From Spinacia oleracea (taxonomy: Eukaryota; Streptophyta; Magnoliopsida; Caryophyllales; Amaranthaceae), in NCBI RefSeq assembly GCF_020520425.1, contig NC_079489.1, positions 20,298,001-20,362,000 on the forward strand: a DNA stretch of 64,000 bases, read 5' to 3'. The notes below the pieces were generated by a model. It was not told the origin of the DNA. It ran no database searches and saw nothing but the letters and a program-made list of their open reading frames with translations. Position numbers and translations under genes: made by a program. Positions 47,301 through 60,881 of this stretch are shown one piece after another (position 1 is the stretch's first letter; every line of letters begins with the position of its first letter).

Positions 47301-50300
47301 CCTCTTCTCCTCTTTCACCAACGACAAAGACTCCAGCAACGGCCGCCGAAGTACTGAACCCAAACTCCCATGAAGAGGATTGGTGCTGGTGACGTTGATC
47401 AGGGCCCTTGATTTGAGAGTTAGACCCATAAATTGACCCCACCGCAGCAACCTCTGCGAAAACAATCACACTTGCTGCTACGCGCTCTTCTTGTTGAGTT
47501 GTTGTTGTTGGAAATGAATGCAATGGAGGTGCTACTAAATAATGCAACGACGACGACGACAGAGTTGGTTTAATTTCGTTTGGGGTTTTGGGTACTAAGG
47601 TTTCCAACAATGCGGGCGTTCAATCCTCCAAACATTCTGTTATTAGGCTCAGTTCCTGCTGATATCTAGTGGCATTTTGAGGTTGGTGATTGTATTGGTG
47701 GCGGGCGCTGCTCCGGCCTCCTTAATTTTTAGTGGTGGATTTGGCTGGTAGTGCTTTATGTTTTGCTGGTGGTGGCAGCGATAATGGTGGCTGGCGGTGC
47801 TCTAGGGTGTACTAAGAGCTAGCCAAGGAGGCTAGGATGAACGGAGTAGAGGAGAGATGGGATAATTCATTTAACTTAATTTAATTGTTTAAGAAATAAA
47901 AACCAATAAAAACATGACACATGGACCACTTTACCTTCCAAATAGGTTAAATCCGGCCAGGGGCTGTTTAAAGAAGATACCCCTAAAGGCTGTTTTATTC
48001 CGAGTTAACTCAAAAGTGGGATTTTTTTAAGACGAGTGTCGAGCGGGCAAAGGTTGGATTATTGAAGTTCATTTTTTCCTAAAAGTTGTAAAAATGTTGA
48101 TATTTTGAAAATATACTTAGAGACTATTCCAACAATGTTTTACATTAAAAAATGTGGTCAAAATTAGGATAGAATAGTGTAAAAGTCCCAATTGTTGCGA
48201 TCATTAAAGAATGGAGGACGTAGTAGATACATAGTACTATAAAAGGAATGTTTTTCCTTATTAGTTATTTTAAGTATGTTAAATACAATTCTTTCAATAA
48301 AGAAAAACATCTTGATTTTTTTTTTTTTTGCAAGCATTTTAGTTTATGCTATCCTTTTTTGTTTCATACTTCTTGGTTTTTTATTTAGTATAAAGTAAAT
48401 AGATCTAGTCAACCTACCTTAACTCTTTAAACACTCAAATTAGGTTTAGTTCAAGTAAGGTTTTAGCCGAGCTTGGTTGAGTCGTCTCAACTGTCAAGTG
48501 TTCTATGAGTTGGCTCAATTCAATAATGCCATGCATGAGATGAGTCCTTTTAGCTTGTCATTTGTCACGCTCTGATCTTGTAATTCTTTGTTCTTGCTAG
48601 TCAGTAACTATTGCCCGTGAGTGTGCTCTTGATAATGCTATTCCCTATCCAAGTGACATCCATATTTATGGATACACTCTACTTTCATCTTTAACCTGAC
48701 ACATGGAGGTATCCATTCCATAATCTCCACATGACAAGTGGCACCCATAAGTGTGTTAACCTCAAGCCAGAATATGTAATCCATGATCTCCTGTAGGATA
48801 CATTGGCCCTATATAGGAAAGGAAGAGCAATCAGAGAGAAGATCCTTCATAAGGAGAGACAATTGGTTTTTCAATACTTCTTTTAACAAGTTGGTGGTCG
48901 ATTTTCCATTTCAACCTTGTTACGGTTTCAGTGTTTCACCAAATTCAAATGGTGTTGATTTTACCATTTTTCAGTTTTCAAGTAGTTTTTACTTATTTGT
49001 GATCAGTTTATCAAGTTGTATGGTACAAGTGTATAACTAACCTCTGAAATCTTCCAAACCAAATACAGAGCACTTAATACTGGCAGTGATACCAAACTCA
49101 GTAAGTTATGGTTTAATTTTAATTTTATGGTGTGGAACACCATAGTTACCTCATTATATATTGCCTGAAGGATCTTATCACTCTGAGACGCAGAATCTTG
49201 CAAAACTACCAGACAATCTGCGTCTTTTCAGCCTACTGGGTCCTAACTTTATAGCTACTATTGATTCTAGGCATGCGTTCAAGCCATCCTTCTTTTGGGA
49301 GTTCACTTAGGTTTAGCTTGTCAACAATATAGAGTCTCTAGGACTTTACCAAGCAATATGTGTAGCTTTCATACTTGCACAATGTGCTGAATCTCTAAGT
49401 AGCTGGCTACTCAATGAAGGGAGTCTATCATCACTCCTTACGTGGAGTTACTTCCAGGTGTGGTACCCTTGTCCCCCTGACATGTGACCTTGATCATGGT
49501 ACATATGCCTGGAGGCATTTACTATGCTGTCAAAGTAAGAACCTGGATGTAAAGGCAAGGTAAAAATATCAAACATACCAATTACCAGCCTTGGATTAAA
49601 GTGTCTTGGCTGGGCTCTAATAGACCTTTGAACTACTCTCCCTATCCCATATTAGTTTTGAACACTTATCAGTGCAAAAAGTTGTGGGAAATAAACTATT
49701 GTTTAGGTTATCAATTATCAAAACTTTTGGGCATAACTATGTTATTTTAATAAAAAAAGTAGGTGAGTAAGGAGATAGTGGGTCCAATAGAAGAGGTAAG
49801 CAATAATAGAAAATTAGCTGGACCATGCCAAAATATGAAGTGTTCGGACTATTTGAGGACAGATGGAAAAGGAAAGTGTTGAGACTATTTGGGGGATGGG
49901 GGACATAATTCATTGGATGACTCTTTGAATTTTGTTTATGATGGACAACGTGTTACAAATTGGACAAAAGTCACAAAACCAGCCCAATATCATTGAAAAA
50001 TTGAAATTATGATGAATTGTGTTTTCTTTTCCAACTTTCACTGTAACAAAAAAATAGCATTTAAGCGGATGATGTTAAAAACCGTTGATGTACTATCCCA
50101 CCATACATGTAAAAAAAGATTCCATAATGATGCTGTAAACCGAAGTTGCTTTATCCTGTCATGCTGTTCATGCCACGTACCTAGACCTTTAGCTGATTTT
50201 AACAATGGTGTGGGTCGACCATACCCAGATAGGTGGCTGTTGTTTTCTTCTGCTGTGCCAATCTTAAATACAAAATATAGAGTGCACAGAAAATGGTTCA

Positions 50301-53300
50301 CAAAAAATTACCTATTGAATTGGTGTAATTCTAGAAATATAGAGCTGGAATTTCCTCAGAGGTCTCTCATGCACTTGCTAAATATTTTTCACCATTAAAT
50401 CAAAGCTCCGTTTGCATCAGCTTGTGAAATGTGGGTGTTGTACTTCAGGTGTGGATTTTTTTGCAAATGGGTGTTTTATTCGTTCTCATAAGATCGAAAC
50501 GATGATGGAACTCATATATTTAAAAACTGCTCCACAGGGATACTGACCCTCCTCTTATAGTTGCTGTTGATTTGCAACCCATGGCTCCAATAGATGGAGT
50601 GATTCAAGTACAAGGTGACATAACGAATGCAAGAACGGCGGAAGTGGTAGGGTTTTTTCTCATGGTTTTATAGTATTTTTGCATAACTTTCTATGATCGA
50701 TTGATGATGTTTAGTTGTTTGCTCCTCCGTCCCATATTAGTTTTTACACTTTCCATTTTCATCCGTCCCAGATTAGTTTTTACACTTTTATTTTGGGAAA
50801 GGTCCACAACTATTTTAATACATCTCTCTTTCCACTACCATAAAGTAAGGGTCCTACTCTCTCTCACGTTGCATTAAAATAAACACCCCACTATCTACTT
50901 TTCAATAAAATAATACCCCACTATCTACTTTTCAATAAAATATCTACTTTCCCATCTACTTTTCTAATAAAATAATATTTGATAACCAAATAACAAATTA
51001 TCTCTTAAAACTATGTGCCATGATAAGTGTCGAAATAACCTGGGACGGAGGGAGTATTTTATGTGAAGTATGAATTGCTATTCTTAGATTTTGGAGCCAC
51101 TCTCCAATTTTCTTCTGTCAAATTATGTTTCATTATTGCATTAACCATGAAGCTTTTAGCTTGAAAATGATTTCACTCTATTGGATGTGGCCTTTGATGA
51201 GTGTTGTTGGGTGCTTATTGCATCCTTTTTTTCTTGAAGTTGCACTTCCTATGAGCATGAATGCCTCAGTCCATTATTTTGTTAGGTTGTGTTAGTAGAG
51301 TTCGTGGTTGTATCTGTCTCTCTAAAACTATAAGTTGTATTATGAGCGGAGTTGTCTTTTGATGGTTTTCCATGCATGTTTCTCATTTCTTTGTGTTGAT
51401 AGCTGATTAATCTTAGTAGTCAGGCTTGAATATAATTTTTCATCACTAGTTTACTTAATAGGAACCCACCCTCTGAAAGGCTGTACACAGAGGGAAAGTT
51501 AAGGGTTTAATGGCCTGATTTATATCTTAGATGTTGGCTTGATAAGTATACAGCTTATATTTTTGGTGATTTCTCCTTGACAATGAAACCATTTTTACCA
51601 TTCGTTTTTGTGTAATGGCACCAAATACCCATGGACCTGTCAATTTCTCCTTCATGCACACTTTGAATAGTATATTGTGGGCGTTACTAGAAGTTTTCTA
51701 TCAGTTTTACATTGTTTTGCATGTTGGTCATGTGAACTTGTGGCTAACTAATCTTCTTTTCTTTTGTCAGGTCATTCGACATTTTGATGGATGTAAGGCT
51801 GACTTGGTTGTTTGCGATGGTGCACCTGATGGTTAGCTTATCTCACAACTCTCATGCAGTATAAGCTCTGTAAATTGGGTTTTATAGCTAAATATACTTT
51901 CTTATGTCTGAAAAGAAATTGATTTGTAATTACTTCAATAGTTCAATGGGTTATTTGTGTTGATTTTTTAGTCTTCTTGATGTACAGTTACTGGACTTCA
52001 TGACATGGATGAGTTTGTTCAATCTCAGTTGATACTGGCGGTAAGTAATTTCTTACCAATAGCTGGTGCATCACTAAAGAGAATAAATTACTGGTTTTGA
52101 TGTGCTTTTTGAGCCAGCTTTGCTATGTTCAGACTTTCTCATCACCAGTACAGCAGTACTCATATTTGCAACTGTATCCTAAGGATGATTGTGTTCGCTC
52201 AGGCTTGCTTTATATGTTTTGAATCTAAAGAAACAAAGAATGCCAAGCATCATAGTGAACCTAACTGAACCTGAACTGTAATTTTCTAAAGTGAAGGTCA
52301 TTAATGATTCACGTATTTGGAATACATCATTGAATAACCCCAAAGATTGTTGACTGTCAGATTCACTACACTGCATGTGAAGTACAGAATCAAGAGAAAT
52401 TTCCTGTAAGCTCTATCTATATCTAATAGGCCTTAACATTGCCAGTTCTAGGTTCTTATGAAATTATGAAATATAATTTTATTTATAAAATATAATTATT
52501 TTCTTTAATTATATAGATTAGCAGAGAGCTGATAAATGCAATTACAAATTGTCTTCTCTTCACATTCAACTTGTTTTTTAATCAACCTCATATCAAACAG
52601 ATCAATATAACCCAGAGGATGCTGTTCTGTTTACATGTATGTTCTTATTTTCTGTCTATAATATGGCTGCTGTTTTTGGAGAAGACGTCTCTGTCAGCAG
52701 ATCTAATTTTCTATTCACAAGGAATGTGGTTCTGTTAGATATATTTAGCCACCTCTAAGGCATCATGGTTTCTCATCTATACATTTCAAGTTATTATAGC
52801 TTTTAAAAAATACAAAATAAAAGCTGAAGTTTCACTGTATGATGTCAACTACGTAGTATGCGCTTACCTAGAAAAATAAACACTGAAATTCCACTATATA
52901 TATCATTTCTCCTGGGAAATTCTGGTGCAGTTTTTCATCTTTCTTCAGAATGTTTGGAATTGAATGGGGGCATGTATTAGCGTAATGAACTTGTATCCTT
53001 CTTTGGTATTATTTGTTTGTTTAAGTTCTTCTTTTGGTTTGGAAAACTGACTATCTTGGAATTTTGTCCTTAGGGTTTGACAATTGTTACTCACATATTG
53101 AGGAAGGGAGGGAAATTTATTGCAAAGATATTCCGTGGCAAAGACACTAGCCTCCTTTATTGCCAGGTGAGAACTGACACGACAAGATTTTACAAAATGT
53201 TTTTAACAAGATTTTATATACGATAAGTCTCCTGTATCTCTCTTTTTTTGTAAATTATATTCTAGCTCGCCCCAGTTTCAATGTCTTACTGTTTTGGCAT

Positions 53301-56300
53301 GTCTCAGAAGACGAGCATTCCTCGTTGACTGAACTAACTTTACTTTTGTTTACTGTTGTCGTTTCACATTGGTACTGAGATGGCTTTCCTCTCTAAACTG
53401 AAGAAGGCTGGTCAAAGTTATCATCTGTTACTGTTATCAGCTCAGCTAATTGATCAGAGCCCTTGGGGTTTATAGAATCCATAGGTAGCGAGGCTTTCCT
53501 GCTGGAGTTCTGACTTCCATGGGTACCTCTAGATAAGTGGAACTCGCTTTGAGCCTTTTACTCGGTTTGTTGAATTGCCTTTCTTAATAGTTTACCAAAA
53601 AAATTCGCCCATCTCTCCTTAAAGCCATTTCTTGTACATCACCCTAATAGAAACGGGCCATTTATTTCAGACAGATAGATTAATTGCTGTTCAAGTTAAT
53701 TGAGTATACTGTTTCTTAATCTTATCGCTCTCCCCCTCTCTGGAATGAGAGGTGAGGGAATTTGGCAGTTGGCTTGAAAACTATACTCTAGACTTGGGAA
53801 TCTGGCATTTGGCTGAAAAGCAATATTCTAGACTTGTCTTTAATAGTTCTCTTCTGGTTTTGTTGCATAAGATACACTTCTTTTTATAAATCTGATGTCG
53901 TTTGGCAGTGTTCTCAAAGATACCTTTGACGGATTTGTCACTTTTATGTACTGTTTTAGGATCTCTAATCCTAATCAAATGTACCTCCACATGTATCTGA
54001 ATAATAAATACAAACTAACTAGTATAACCATATGTTTGTTTTATGGTGAGGTTGTGTAATTATAACTTATGGTGTGGTTGTGTAATTATAAGTTTATAAC
54101 TTGCGATTTGTTTTGTATAGAGAAGCACGACAAGAATGTATGACGGCTATAACCATATATCTTTGAGTTCATAATACTTATTAGTTTTCGCATTCTATAA
54201 CAAGACAACATTACAAGATTTAAGAAATATGGAGCCATTTCCGATGGAGCCAAAGATTCATTTGTTCCTTTTGGCTGTGGGATGTAATGGACTAAATCAA
54301 AATGGCTCTTAAAACCTCTTCGCTTCCTTTCCTTGAAGTAGAAGATGGTCGTCCCGTTGTCGTCCCGTTATTGCTTTTGGGTCAATTAGAAACAACCTCT
54401 CTGCAATTGCAGGGGTAAGGTTGCGTACGTCCGACCCTCCTCACCTCGTTTCTTGCGGGAGCCTCTTTGAGGCAATGGGGTAATGATAATGAAATGGAGC
54501 CTCTGCAAACCATATAATGAATATACATATAAAAGAAGTCACAGGACTAGTTCACAGCTGCTGTTAATGGGCCCATCCGCTTATGGTCGTAAGTATAATG
54601 ATATTGCAATGGGTTAAGGGGTATGATCTGTTTTTCAATTTTTTTTTACTGAGCTGCGAACTAGCAGTGATATCTCAATATTTTCCATAGAGGTGGCATT
54701 TGATCTGCTTATTAATATTTCACTGCTTGTGAATTTTGGTTGTATCTTTACTTTGGTTTACCAACTTGGTGAATTTTATTTATTTTTATATTGTTTACAA
54801 TTTTCCTTACGATTTACTTACAGATGTATAATTTTACTCAAATAAAGGAAAACATAAAGAGTATTATGTAATCACAAAAGTAACATGTGGATTATCAGAC
54901 GCCGCGTGTGAAAGAGAACTGCAATGATTTTCTCGTGTTAAGTCAATTGTATTTTTAGGCAATTATAAGTTTCCCGACTCTGTGGTTGGTAAATTTGTGA
55001 CTGTCTTGGATGCTTCATTCAGTAGTCAGTACACTAGCGTCCTCTTTCACATTGTGTTAAGGTTCTTTCTCACTTTAGCTTTATGTATGATACTATGTTG
55101 CTTAATATAGTATTCTAAATGTGTAATTTGTGGTAAATGTTTATGCGTAGTCTCTCTGAAGGTGTGATTTTTACCTCTGTTTTCGTTGATCCTGTTTGAA
55201 AAGGCAATAGAAACATGTGAAATACACAACAGTTATCATGGCATAACATGTTAGCATGAATAACTCTTTTGGTCAGAACTATGGTATGACCTCTGAATAT
55301 CCCTTTGATTTTGTTTCTGTGCTGCAGCTGAAACTATTTTTCCCAAAAGTGACATTTGCAAAACCAAAAAGCAGCCGTAATTCTAGTATTGGTAAGGGGA
55401 ATCTATGTATTTGTTCCTTTTTAGTTTATCTTTACGACTATAGCTCATGTCATTGGAGATTTGTTTGCCTGTTTCTGTACTGTATAGGATCTTGAGCGCA
55501 GTGTAGTCTTGAGCATTTGACTATATCTTTCCTTGAAAATTAAGGATTAATTCAATTTTTTTTCGAAAATTTGATGTGAGACCTGTTAGGCTATCGTCTT
55601 TTCTACCAATTCATTAAATCAGCTTCGGAAATCTTAACATGTCCCCAGCATCTCCACTTAGCGGATACATGAATGTTTGTAATAGCAAGTGTTAGGGTGC
55701 AGGCTTAGATGTTAGACATTTCAGGATTTTGTTAACATTTTCAAGAACATGTATGCTGGATTTTGCGCACCTAACACCTTTACCTAGTACTGTTGCTATA
55801 ATTCCCTTTTGTTCTGTTGCCTATGGTAATGCAGAACCGATCTGTATGATATGATCTTGATTTTGTTTTCCATCCGAAGATACTACCTTTGATCTTCTGA
55901 TTTTTGACGCTGAAGATACTGAAAGAATAACTGTCCACAAATGATTGTTTGCAGAGGCATTTGCAGTTTGCGAGGATTACTCTCCTCCTGAAGGGTTCAG
56001 CGAGAAGGATTTATATCGTCTTCTGAAGGAGATCGGGAGCCCCTCTGGAGCGGATAATCTAGGTAAGCAGTGAACTTTAGCTTGTATTTTGCATCACCTG
56101 ATCTTTGCAAGAATTGCATGCTTAATTGCTTAGGTAATGCCACTGCCTCCCCCTCCCCCTCCTCCCTAAAAAATGAAACGGTAATGCTACTGTTTGAAAT
56201 GTAATCGACCACATTGCCAGCCATATATTCAAGTCATTTTGAACACTGGTGGGACATGCTTTTCGTATTTATAGTTTAGGACCTACACTATCACATTCAT

Positions 56301-58208
56301 TGGTTCATGTGCATATTAATCAATTTTGCAGATTCCTAGTTTGAACTCAGGTTATCCACTTATACCATAGTGTAAGCAATTTGAGCAAGTTGGTAAATTT
56401 AGTGTTTGAAGTATCTGTTCAAGGCATGCAATCGTAAATTGTAGTCAATCCATAGTGGTGCACTATTATCAGCCAAAATTAACGGTGTAAGAACGATTTT
56501 CTTTTGCCCCTTTATTGGCTTTTAATTTATGGATGAATTTGCATCTGTTTGCTTCATATCCTGTTGCTATAGATTGCAGCAGTGGGGTGGTTTAGAGGGT
56601 ATACGTATAAATGTGTTTATAAATCCATTTTTTCTTTGGAAGACCCTAATGGGTACCCAAGCCTACCAGCACTAGGTCCACTGGGTTAGGCCCAATTCTG
56701 GCCTGTCCCAAACTGTTTAAGGTCCATCTAGCGGATGAGGGTTGTGGGTAGAATTTGTAATGGCCCAAACACCGGCCTAAGTGCTTAACCCATCAAAAGT
56801 GGCCTACTCGGCCCGGATCGGTGTGACCTGATTGTTTGCTGACCACCTTTATTACCAGCCTACAGGTGTGACTCATATCAATCGTATCTACAGATTCAAC
56901 ACTACCGTAATTTTAGTCGTTGAGATGCACCTACAATCAGATATGAGAGCAACTTGCAGTCTTGCTTTGATTGCGATAGTGGCTAACCACTGACTATCTC
57001 TTCCCCTTTCCAAAATCTAAACCCTTAGTCTAGTCTTCTTCATTCAAAGCTGTTAACTTCACTAAAAAAAAGAAGTATCATGACCTTTACTTAACTGCAC
57101 GTAATAGTTACGGCCCTTTCGATCACCATAATTGTATATCAGTGCCATGGCAATTCCAAAAAAATCACCATCTCTTACTTATGACCTGGATATGGATAAA
57201 ATCATAGTTTTGATATGTTAGAGATTAGTGGACCAAGACTTCAGATATTTGGTCCACCAGTGGTTAGAGTGTCTGCATGTTTTAATTACTAGGTGCCCAC
57301 ATTTTGTACCTATCTTACCTCCACCAAAATTACCTTTATCCAATAGATAGTTCATTTGAAGACTATAGACTGATTTTCCTTCCCTGTTTTCATTGAGGAA
57401 GAAAAAAACAATCGACTGTTGACGTTCTTATCTTTCTCGTATTTAAGATACTGTCATACCCTACTAAAAATTCTTGACCCTTACATATACAAGTGGAAAA
57501 CCTTTATAATCATGATTCACAAAAAAAAAAAAAAAAAAAAAAAAAGGAGAGAGAAAAGGGGGGAGACATGCTTAGTGTAAACTGTAAAGTGTACCTAATA
57601 GACATTTTTCTTTTCGTTGGTTCATGTGCGTGCTCTTCATGCATCTTACAGGAATTCTTGTGTTGCATCATTAGGGCCTTTTCGATATCATTGCTAGTAT
57701 TCAGCTTTGTCGTTTTGCCACGAAAACTAAAAACAATTTCTGGGTTCCAAAAACGTGTTTTATAAATATTTTAAAACACTTCTCACAGTGATAATGTACT
57801 AACTTATTTGCATTTGAGAGCATACAATTATGCAACCCACTGTCAAAAAGATGATTGAAATCCAAAAAGTTTTTACAAGCATACATTTTCTTACCTGTTT
57901 CCTGTCTTTAATGAATGTTGTGTATGTTTTTTTTTTTTGCTTCTGTTCTTGTTATTACAGATTGCGGCAGTGCATGGTTGGAAGGGCCAAATAAGGTATA
58001 TATTCCATTTTTGGCTTGTGGAGATCTTTGTGGATATGACTCGGATCGGTCATACCCGTTGCCTCAAGTTGCTGACGGGACGACTTACAAGAGCTTGGAT
58101 CCGATACAACCTCCAATTGCTCCACCTTATAAAAGGGCTTTAGAGCTCAAGAAAGCTGCTAATCAAAGCGTCCGAGAACTTGAAGATCTCTCCCTTGATT
58201 CTTCTTAG
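44392..58208 (+). CDS. TRM7: TRM7/FTSJ1-type tRNA 2'-O-methyltransferase, 11 exons
   Basis: RrmJ/FtsJ-fold enzyme that puts 2'-O-methyl groups on anticodon-loop positions 32 and 34 of tRNAs using S-adenosylmethionine; yeast Trm7 and human FTSJ1 work with partner proteins. Exons: 44392-44418, 44526-44619, 44731-44780, 45177-45226, 50538-50646, 51771-51831, 51988-52040, 53074-53166, 55328-55391, 55955-56062, 57961-58208. All are in phase, 318 aa, the family's usual size. The N-terminus [20 protein letters not shown] is characteristic. The catalytic tetrad is visible as Lys28 (SAFKLLQ), Asp126 (VCDGAPDVTG), Lys166 (FIAKIFRG) and Glu201 (SSIEAF). The SAM-binding motif is [12 protein letters not shown] (46-57). 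The C-terminus ([17 protein letters not shown]..., [13 protein letters not shown]) is typical of the eukaryotic Trm7 group. Introns 4, 5 and 8 hold a MULE, a MITE and a SINE. Looks intact. Confidence 0.95.
45414..45441. repeat. (GT)n/(G)n microsatellite in TRM7 intron 4
   Basis: A run of GT dinucleotides passing into a G-rich run. Confidence 0.8.
46940..48079. mobile_element. Mutator-like element (long TIR) in TRM7 intron 4
   Basis: Inverted ends of about 130 bases (GGAAAAATTGA... at 46940; GGAAAAAATGAA... read inward from 48079), both with AATAATCCAACCTT, GGGTTAACT/GAGTTAACT and TTCTTTAAACAG blocks. It is flanked by a nine-base duplication, TAAAAGTTA (46931-46939) and TAAAAGTTG (48080-48088), matching at 8 of 9. 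The interior (about 47200-47800) is much GC-richer than the ends and the intron. It may be captured host sequence, but I cannot name its source. No transposase. Confidence 0.8.
49637..49903. mobile_element. Degenerate Stowaway-like MITE in TRM7 intron 4
   Basis: Left end CTCCCTATCCCATATTAG and right end, read inversely, CCCCATCCCCCAAATAGTC share the CTCCCTCCGTCCC-like pattern of Stowaway elements, followed by AACACTT on both sides. No clear TA duplication. An old copy. Confidence 0.4.
50722..51054. mobile_element. Stowaway-type MITE in TRM7 intron 5
   Basis: Ends CTCCTCCGTCCCATATTAG and, inverted, CTCCCTCCGTCCCAGGTTAT match the Stowaway consensus CTCCCTCCGTCCC. A TA follows the right end. 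333 bases, no coding capacity. The left end repeats the terminal block (CATCCGTCCCAGATTAG) about 40 bases in. Confidence 0.75.
54330..54495 (+). mobile_element. SINE fragment with angiosperm 3' domain, TRM7 intron 8
   Basis: GCAGGGGTAAGGTTGCGTAC, CCGACCCTCC and GCGGGAGCCTCTTTGAGGCA followed by ATGGGGTAATG are the conserved 3' block found in many flowering-plant SINEs. The expected tRNA head is not clear upstream, so the copy is partial or its head has decayed. Confidence 0.65.
57522..57545. repeat. Poly(A) run in TRM7 intron 10
   Basis: About 24 adenines followed by a purine-rich GGAGAGAGAAAAGGGGGG stretch. It may mark the 3' end of an old retroposed sequence. Confidence 0.7.
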
Positions 58209-58481
58209 TGGAAAAACACAAATGCATTTTTGTTAACTTTTTGGTTTGAGTTTCAATTTCAATTTCTTCAATAGTTGCAACCAGTAATGTTTAGTTTATT
58301 GGCCATCTTGGCTTCTTGATCGGATTGTTGTATGTTATTCAACTGTAAACTTCGAAATTTTGTTTCCCCTATTATACAATGAGATACCGTTAGATACACC
58401 CTCCCTACTTTTCCTTCACAAGGCTATATTTATATCTTAATCCATCACTACATTAGAAGCCACGTGTTTATGGTACTCTTG
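58209..58481. other. TRM7 3' flank
   Basis: 3' untranslated region and spacer; no obvious consensus poly(A) signal other than AAT-rich stretches. Nothing else seen before the MITE nest begins. Confidence 0.5.
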
Positions 58482-59531
58482 TACTCCTTTCGTCCCTAAA
58501 TGTTTTTGCCATTTACATTGTTATTAAGGAGAAGAGAACATTACAAATTAATTATTCATCCATGTTTAATTAAAAGATACATTTTTTTTTTTATAGTAGT
58601 TAGTATTTAATTAAAAGATACACTTTTATTTTTTAGCATGTCATCGCACTTTCAGTTATATTGATATTTATCTCCTTTTGTGGTCTTTATATGTACTCGC
58701 ATTATCTTTTACTATAATAAATATTCCATCTACTATCGCACTTTCAGTTTATTTTAATAAATTCAACATCTCATAAAATTACGTGTCGGTCAAAGTGTAT
58801 CTTTTAATTAAATACGGGAGTAGCTGTAAAGGTTGTGAGCCAATAGAATTTAAGGAATAAAAATGTCAACCTATTAATTTATCCAAACTTAAACCAATTG
58901 AATTACAAGGTTAAAAAGGAAAGAAAAGAATTGAGAAGATCATTTTAGGATATCTTAAGAAGATGTTTGGTATGGGTTTTTTTTGGGGTTGGAAATGGAA
59001 TCAAGTAATAGTTACCGTTACGGGTTATTTGGTTAGAGGTATGGATTAACCATTACCATTACTCGGCGGTAACGTATTCCTCCATTTTGTTTCCGGTCAA
59101 AACCCAGAGGTGACGGTTAACATTTCCCCTCAACAACTCTTCCTCCTTCACTCCATCTCCGATTCTCCTTCTTTCTCTTCTCTCCCCCTCTCTCTGTCCT
59201 TTGAGTTTGAGGTTACTCTGATGATGATGATCAATGATGATGATGCTTATTAATTTGTTTAATCAAATCTTTTAAACTTGTTGATGATGATGATCATTTA
59301 TGATGATCGTGCCATGCGGCGAGCTTCACGGTACATAAATGATTATCGATGACAATGATGATCAATGATGTGATGATAGATTTATATTTTTATTGTGTTC
59401 ATATATATACTTCGTATTTTATTTTATTTTGTAAAAACTGTTATTGTTGTTATTATTAATATTATTGTTAGAATTCGTTATATTTTGTAGTTGATTTTCA
59501 TAAAAGCTTTGTCGTTGTTATATTATTATTA

Positions 59532-60225
59532 CTAGATTTTAGCCCGTGTGATGCACGGATTCTATTAAATTGTTAAGTTCAAATAAAACTCCTATATACA
59601 CCAACTGTTATTGATTTTGGATTGAATTTCATTTTAGATATATTTTTTAATCATTAGAATGTTTGATTTTGAATGAAGTTGTATATGTGTATTATTAGTA
59701 ATTAATTTATTAATTAAAATATATACGTGACACCTAATTATTTATCTATATGACACTCAACTATTTTAATTCAAAATAATTTCGAAATCTTATTTTTCAT
59801 TGGCCGAAACGATTAAATTTTCTACGTGGCGCTCTAATATTGGATTAGTGTTTGACTCTGAGTTGAATTTTATTTTAGATTAATATTTGATTTTGGATGA
59901 ACTCTATTTTAGATTTATTTTTTAATTATTGGAGTGTTTGATTTTGGATTGAATTTTATTTTAGATTAGTATTTGATTTTAGATGAACTTTATTTTAGAT
60001 TTATTTTTTAATTATTGGAGTGTTTGATTATGGATGGAGTTGTATATATTAGTAATTAATTAATTAAAATATCTATGTGGCACCTAATTAATAAATTATC
60101 TATGTGGCACTCGAATTTCTTAATTCAAAAATAAATTAAAAATCTTATTTCTCATTGGCCGAAATCAATAGTAATCCTATGTGGCGCTCTAATAATTCAG
60201 CAAATATGTCTCCTATATATATATA
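59532..60225 (-). mobile_element. Non-autonomous Helitron, tandem copy 1
   Basis: Read on the minus strand the 3' end is a hairpin (CCGTGCATCACACGG) followed by GCTAAAATCTAG and a host T. The 5' end near 60225 has ATATAGGAGACATATTTGCTG. The interior has repeated TTTGATTTTGGAT- and TACGTGGCACCTAATT-type blocks. Confidence 0.65.
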
Positions 60226-60807
60226 CTAGATTTTAGCCGGTGCGATGCACGGTTCCTATTAAATTGTACGTTAAAATAATACTCATACTTCGTATTAGAT
60301 TAGATTGGTTTTTTTTTTATATTAGATTTTTTTTATTCATTATAGTGTGATTTCGGATGAAATTGTATTTAAGAAATATTAATAATTAATTTATAAAAAT
60401 ATCTACGTGGCACCTAATTATTTAACTACGTGGCATTCGACTTTTCAATTCAAAAGTAATTTTGAAGTCCTATTTTTCATTGGCCGAAACCATTAGATTT
60501 TCTACGTGGCGCCCTAATATTGGATTAATGTTTGATTTTGGATTGAATTTTATTTTATATTAGTGTTTGATTTTTGATGAATTCTATTTTAGATTTATTT
60601 TTTAATTATTAGAACGTTAGATTTTGGATAAAATTGTATATGTTAGTAATTACTAATTAATTTAAATATCTACGTGGCACCTAATAAATTATATACGCGG
60701 CACTCGATTTTTTAATTCAAAAATAAATTAGAAATTTTATTTTTCATTGACCGAAACCATTAGTAATCCTAGGTGACGCTTTAATAATTCAGCAAATATG
60801 CCTCCTT

Positions 60808-60812
<5 letters not shown>
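60226..60812 (-). mobile_element. Non-autonomous Helitron, tandem copy 2
   Basis: Same family and orientation as the copy immediately to its left: the 3' end has hairpin CCGTGCATCGCACCGG then CTAAAATCTAG at 60226-60229, and the 5' end near 60812 has TATAAAGGAGGCATATTTGCTG. The copies are clearly diverged, so this is not a fresh duplication. Confidence 0.65.

Positions 60813-60879
<67 letters not shown>
60813..60879. repeat. (AT)n microsatellite left of the MITE
   Basis: About 65 bases of nearly pure AT dinucleotides. Confidence 0.9.

Positions 60880-60881
<2 letters not shown>

Noticed and set aside
56640-56850. GC-richer block in TRM7 intron 10 as a possible gene or transposon
   Set aside because: Looks repetitive in style (GGCCCAA, GGCCTA motifs) but no ends, duplication or frame could be found, so it was not listed.
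57915-58208. Separate 97-aa gene
   Set aside because: It is the last exon of TRM7 extended backward through the intron end; a clear acceptor lies at 57960.
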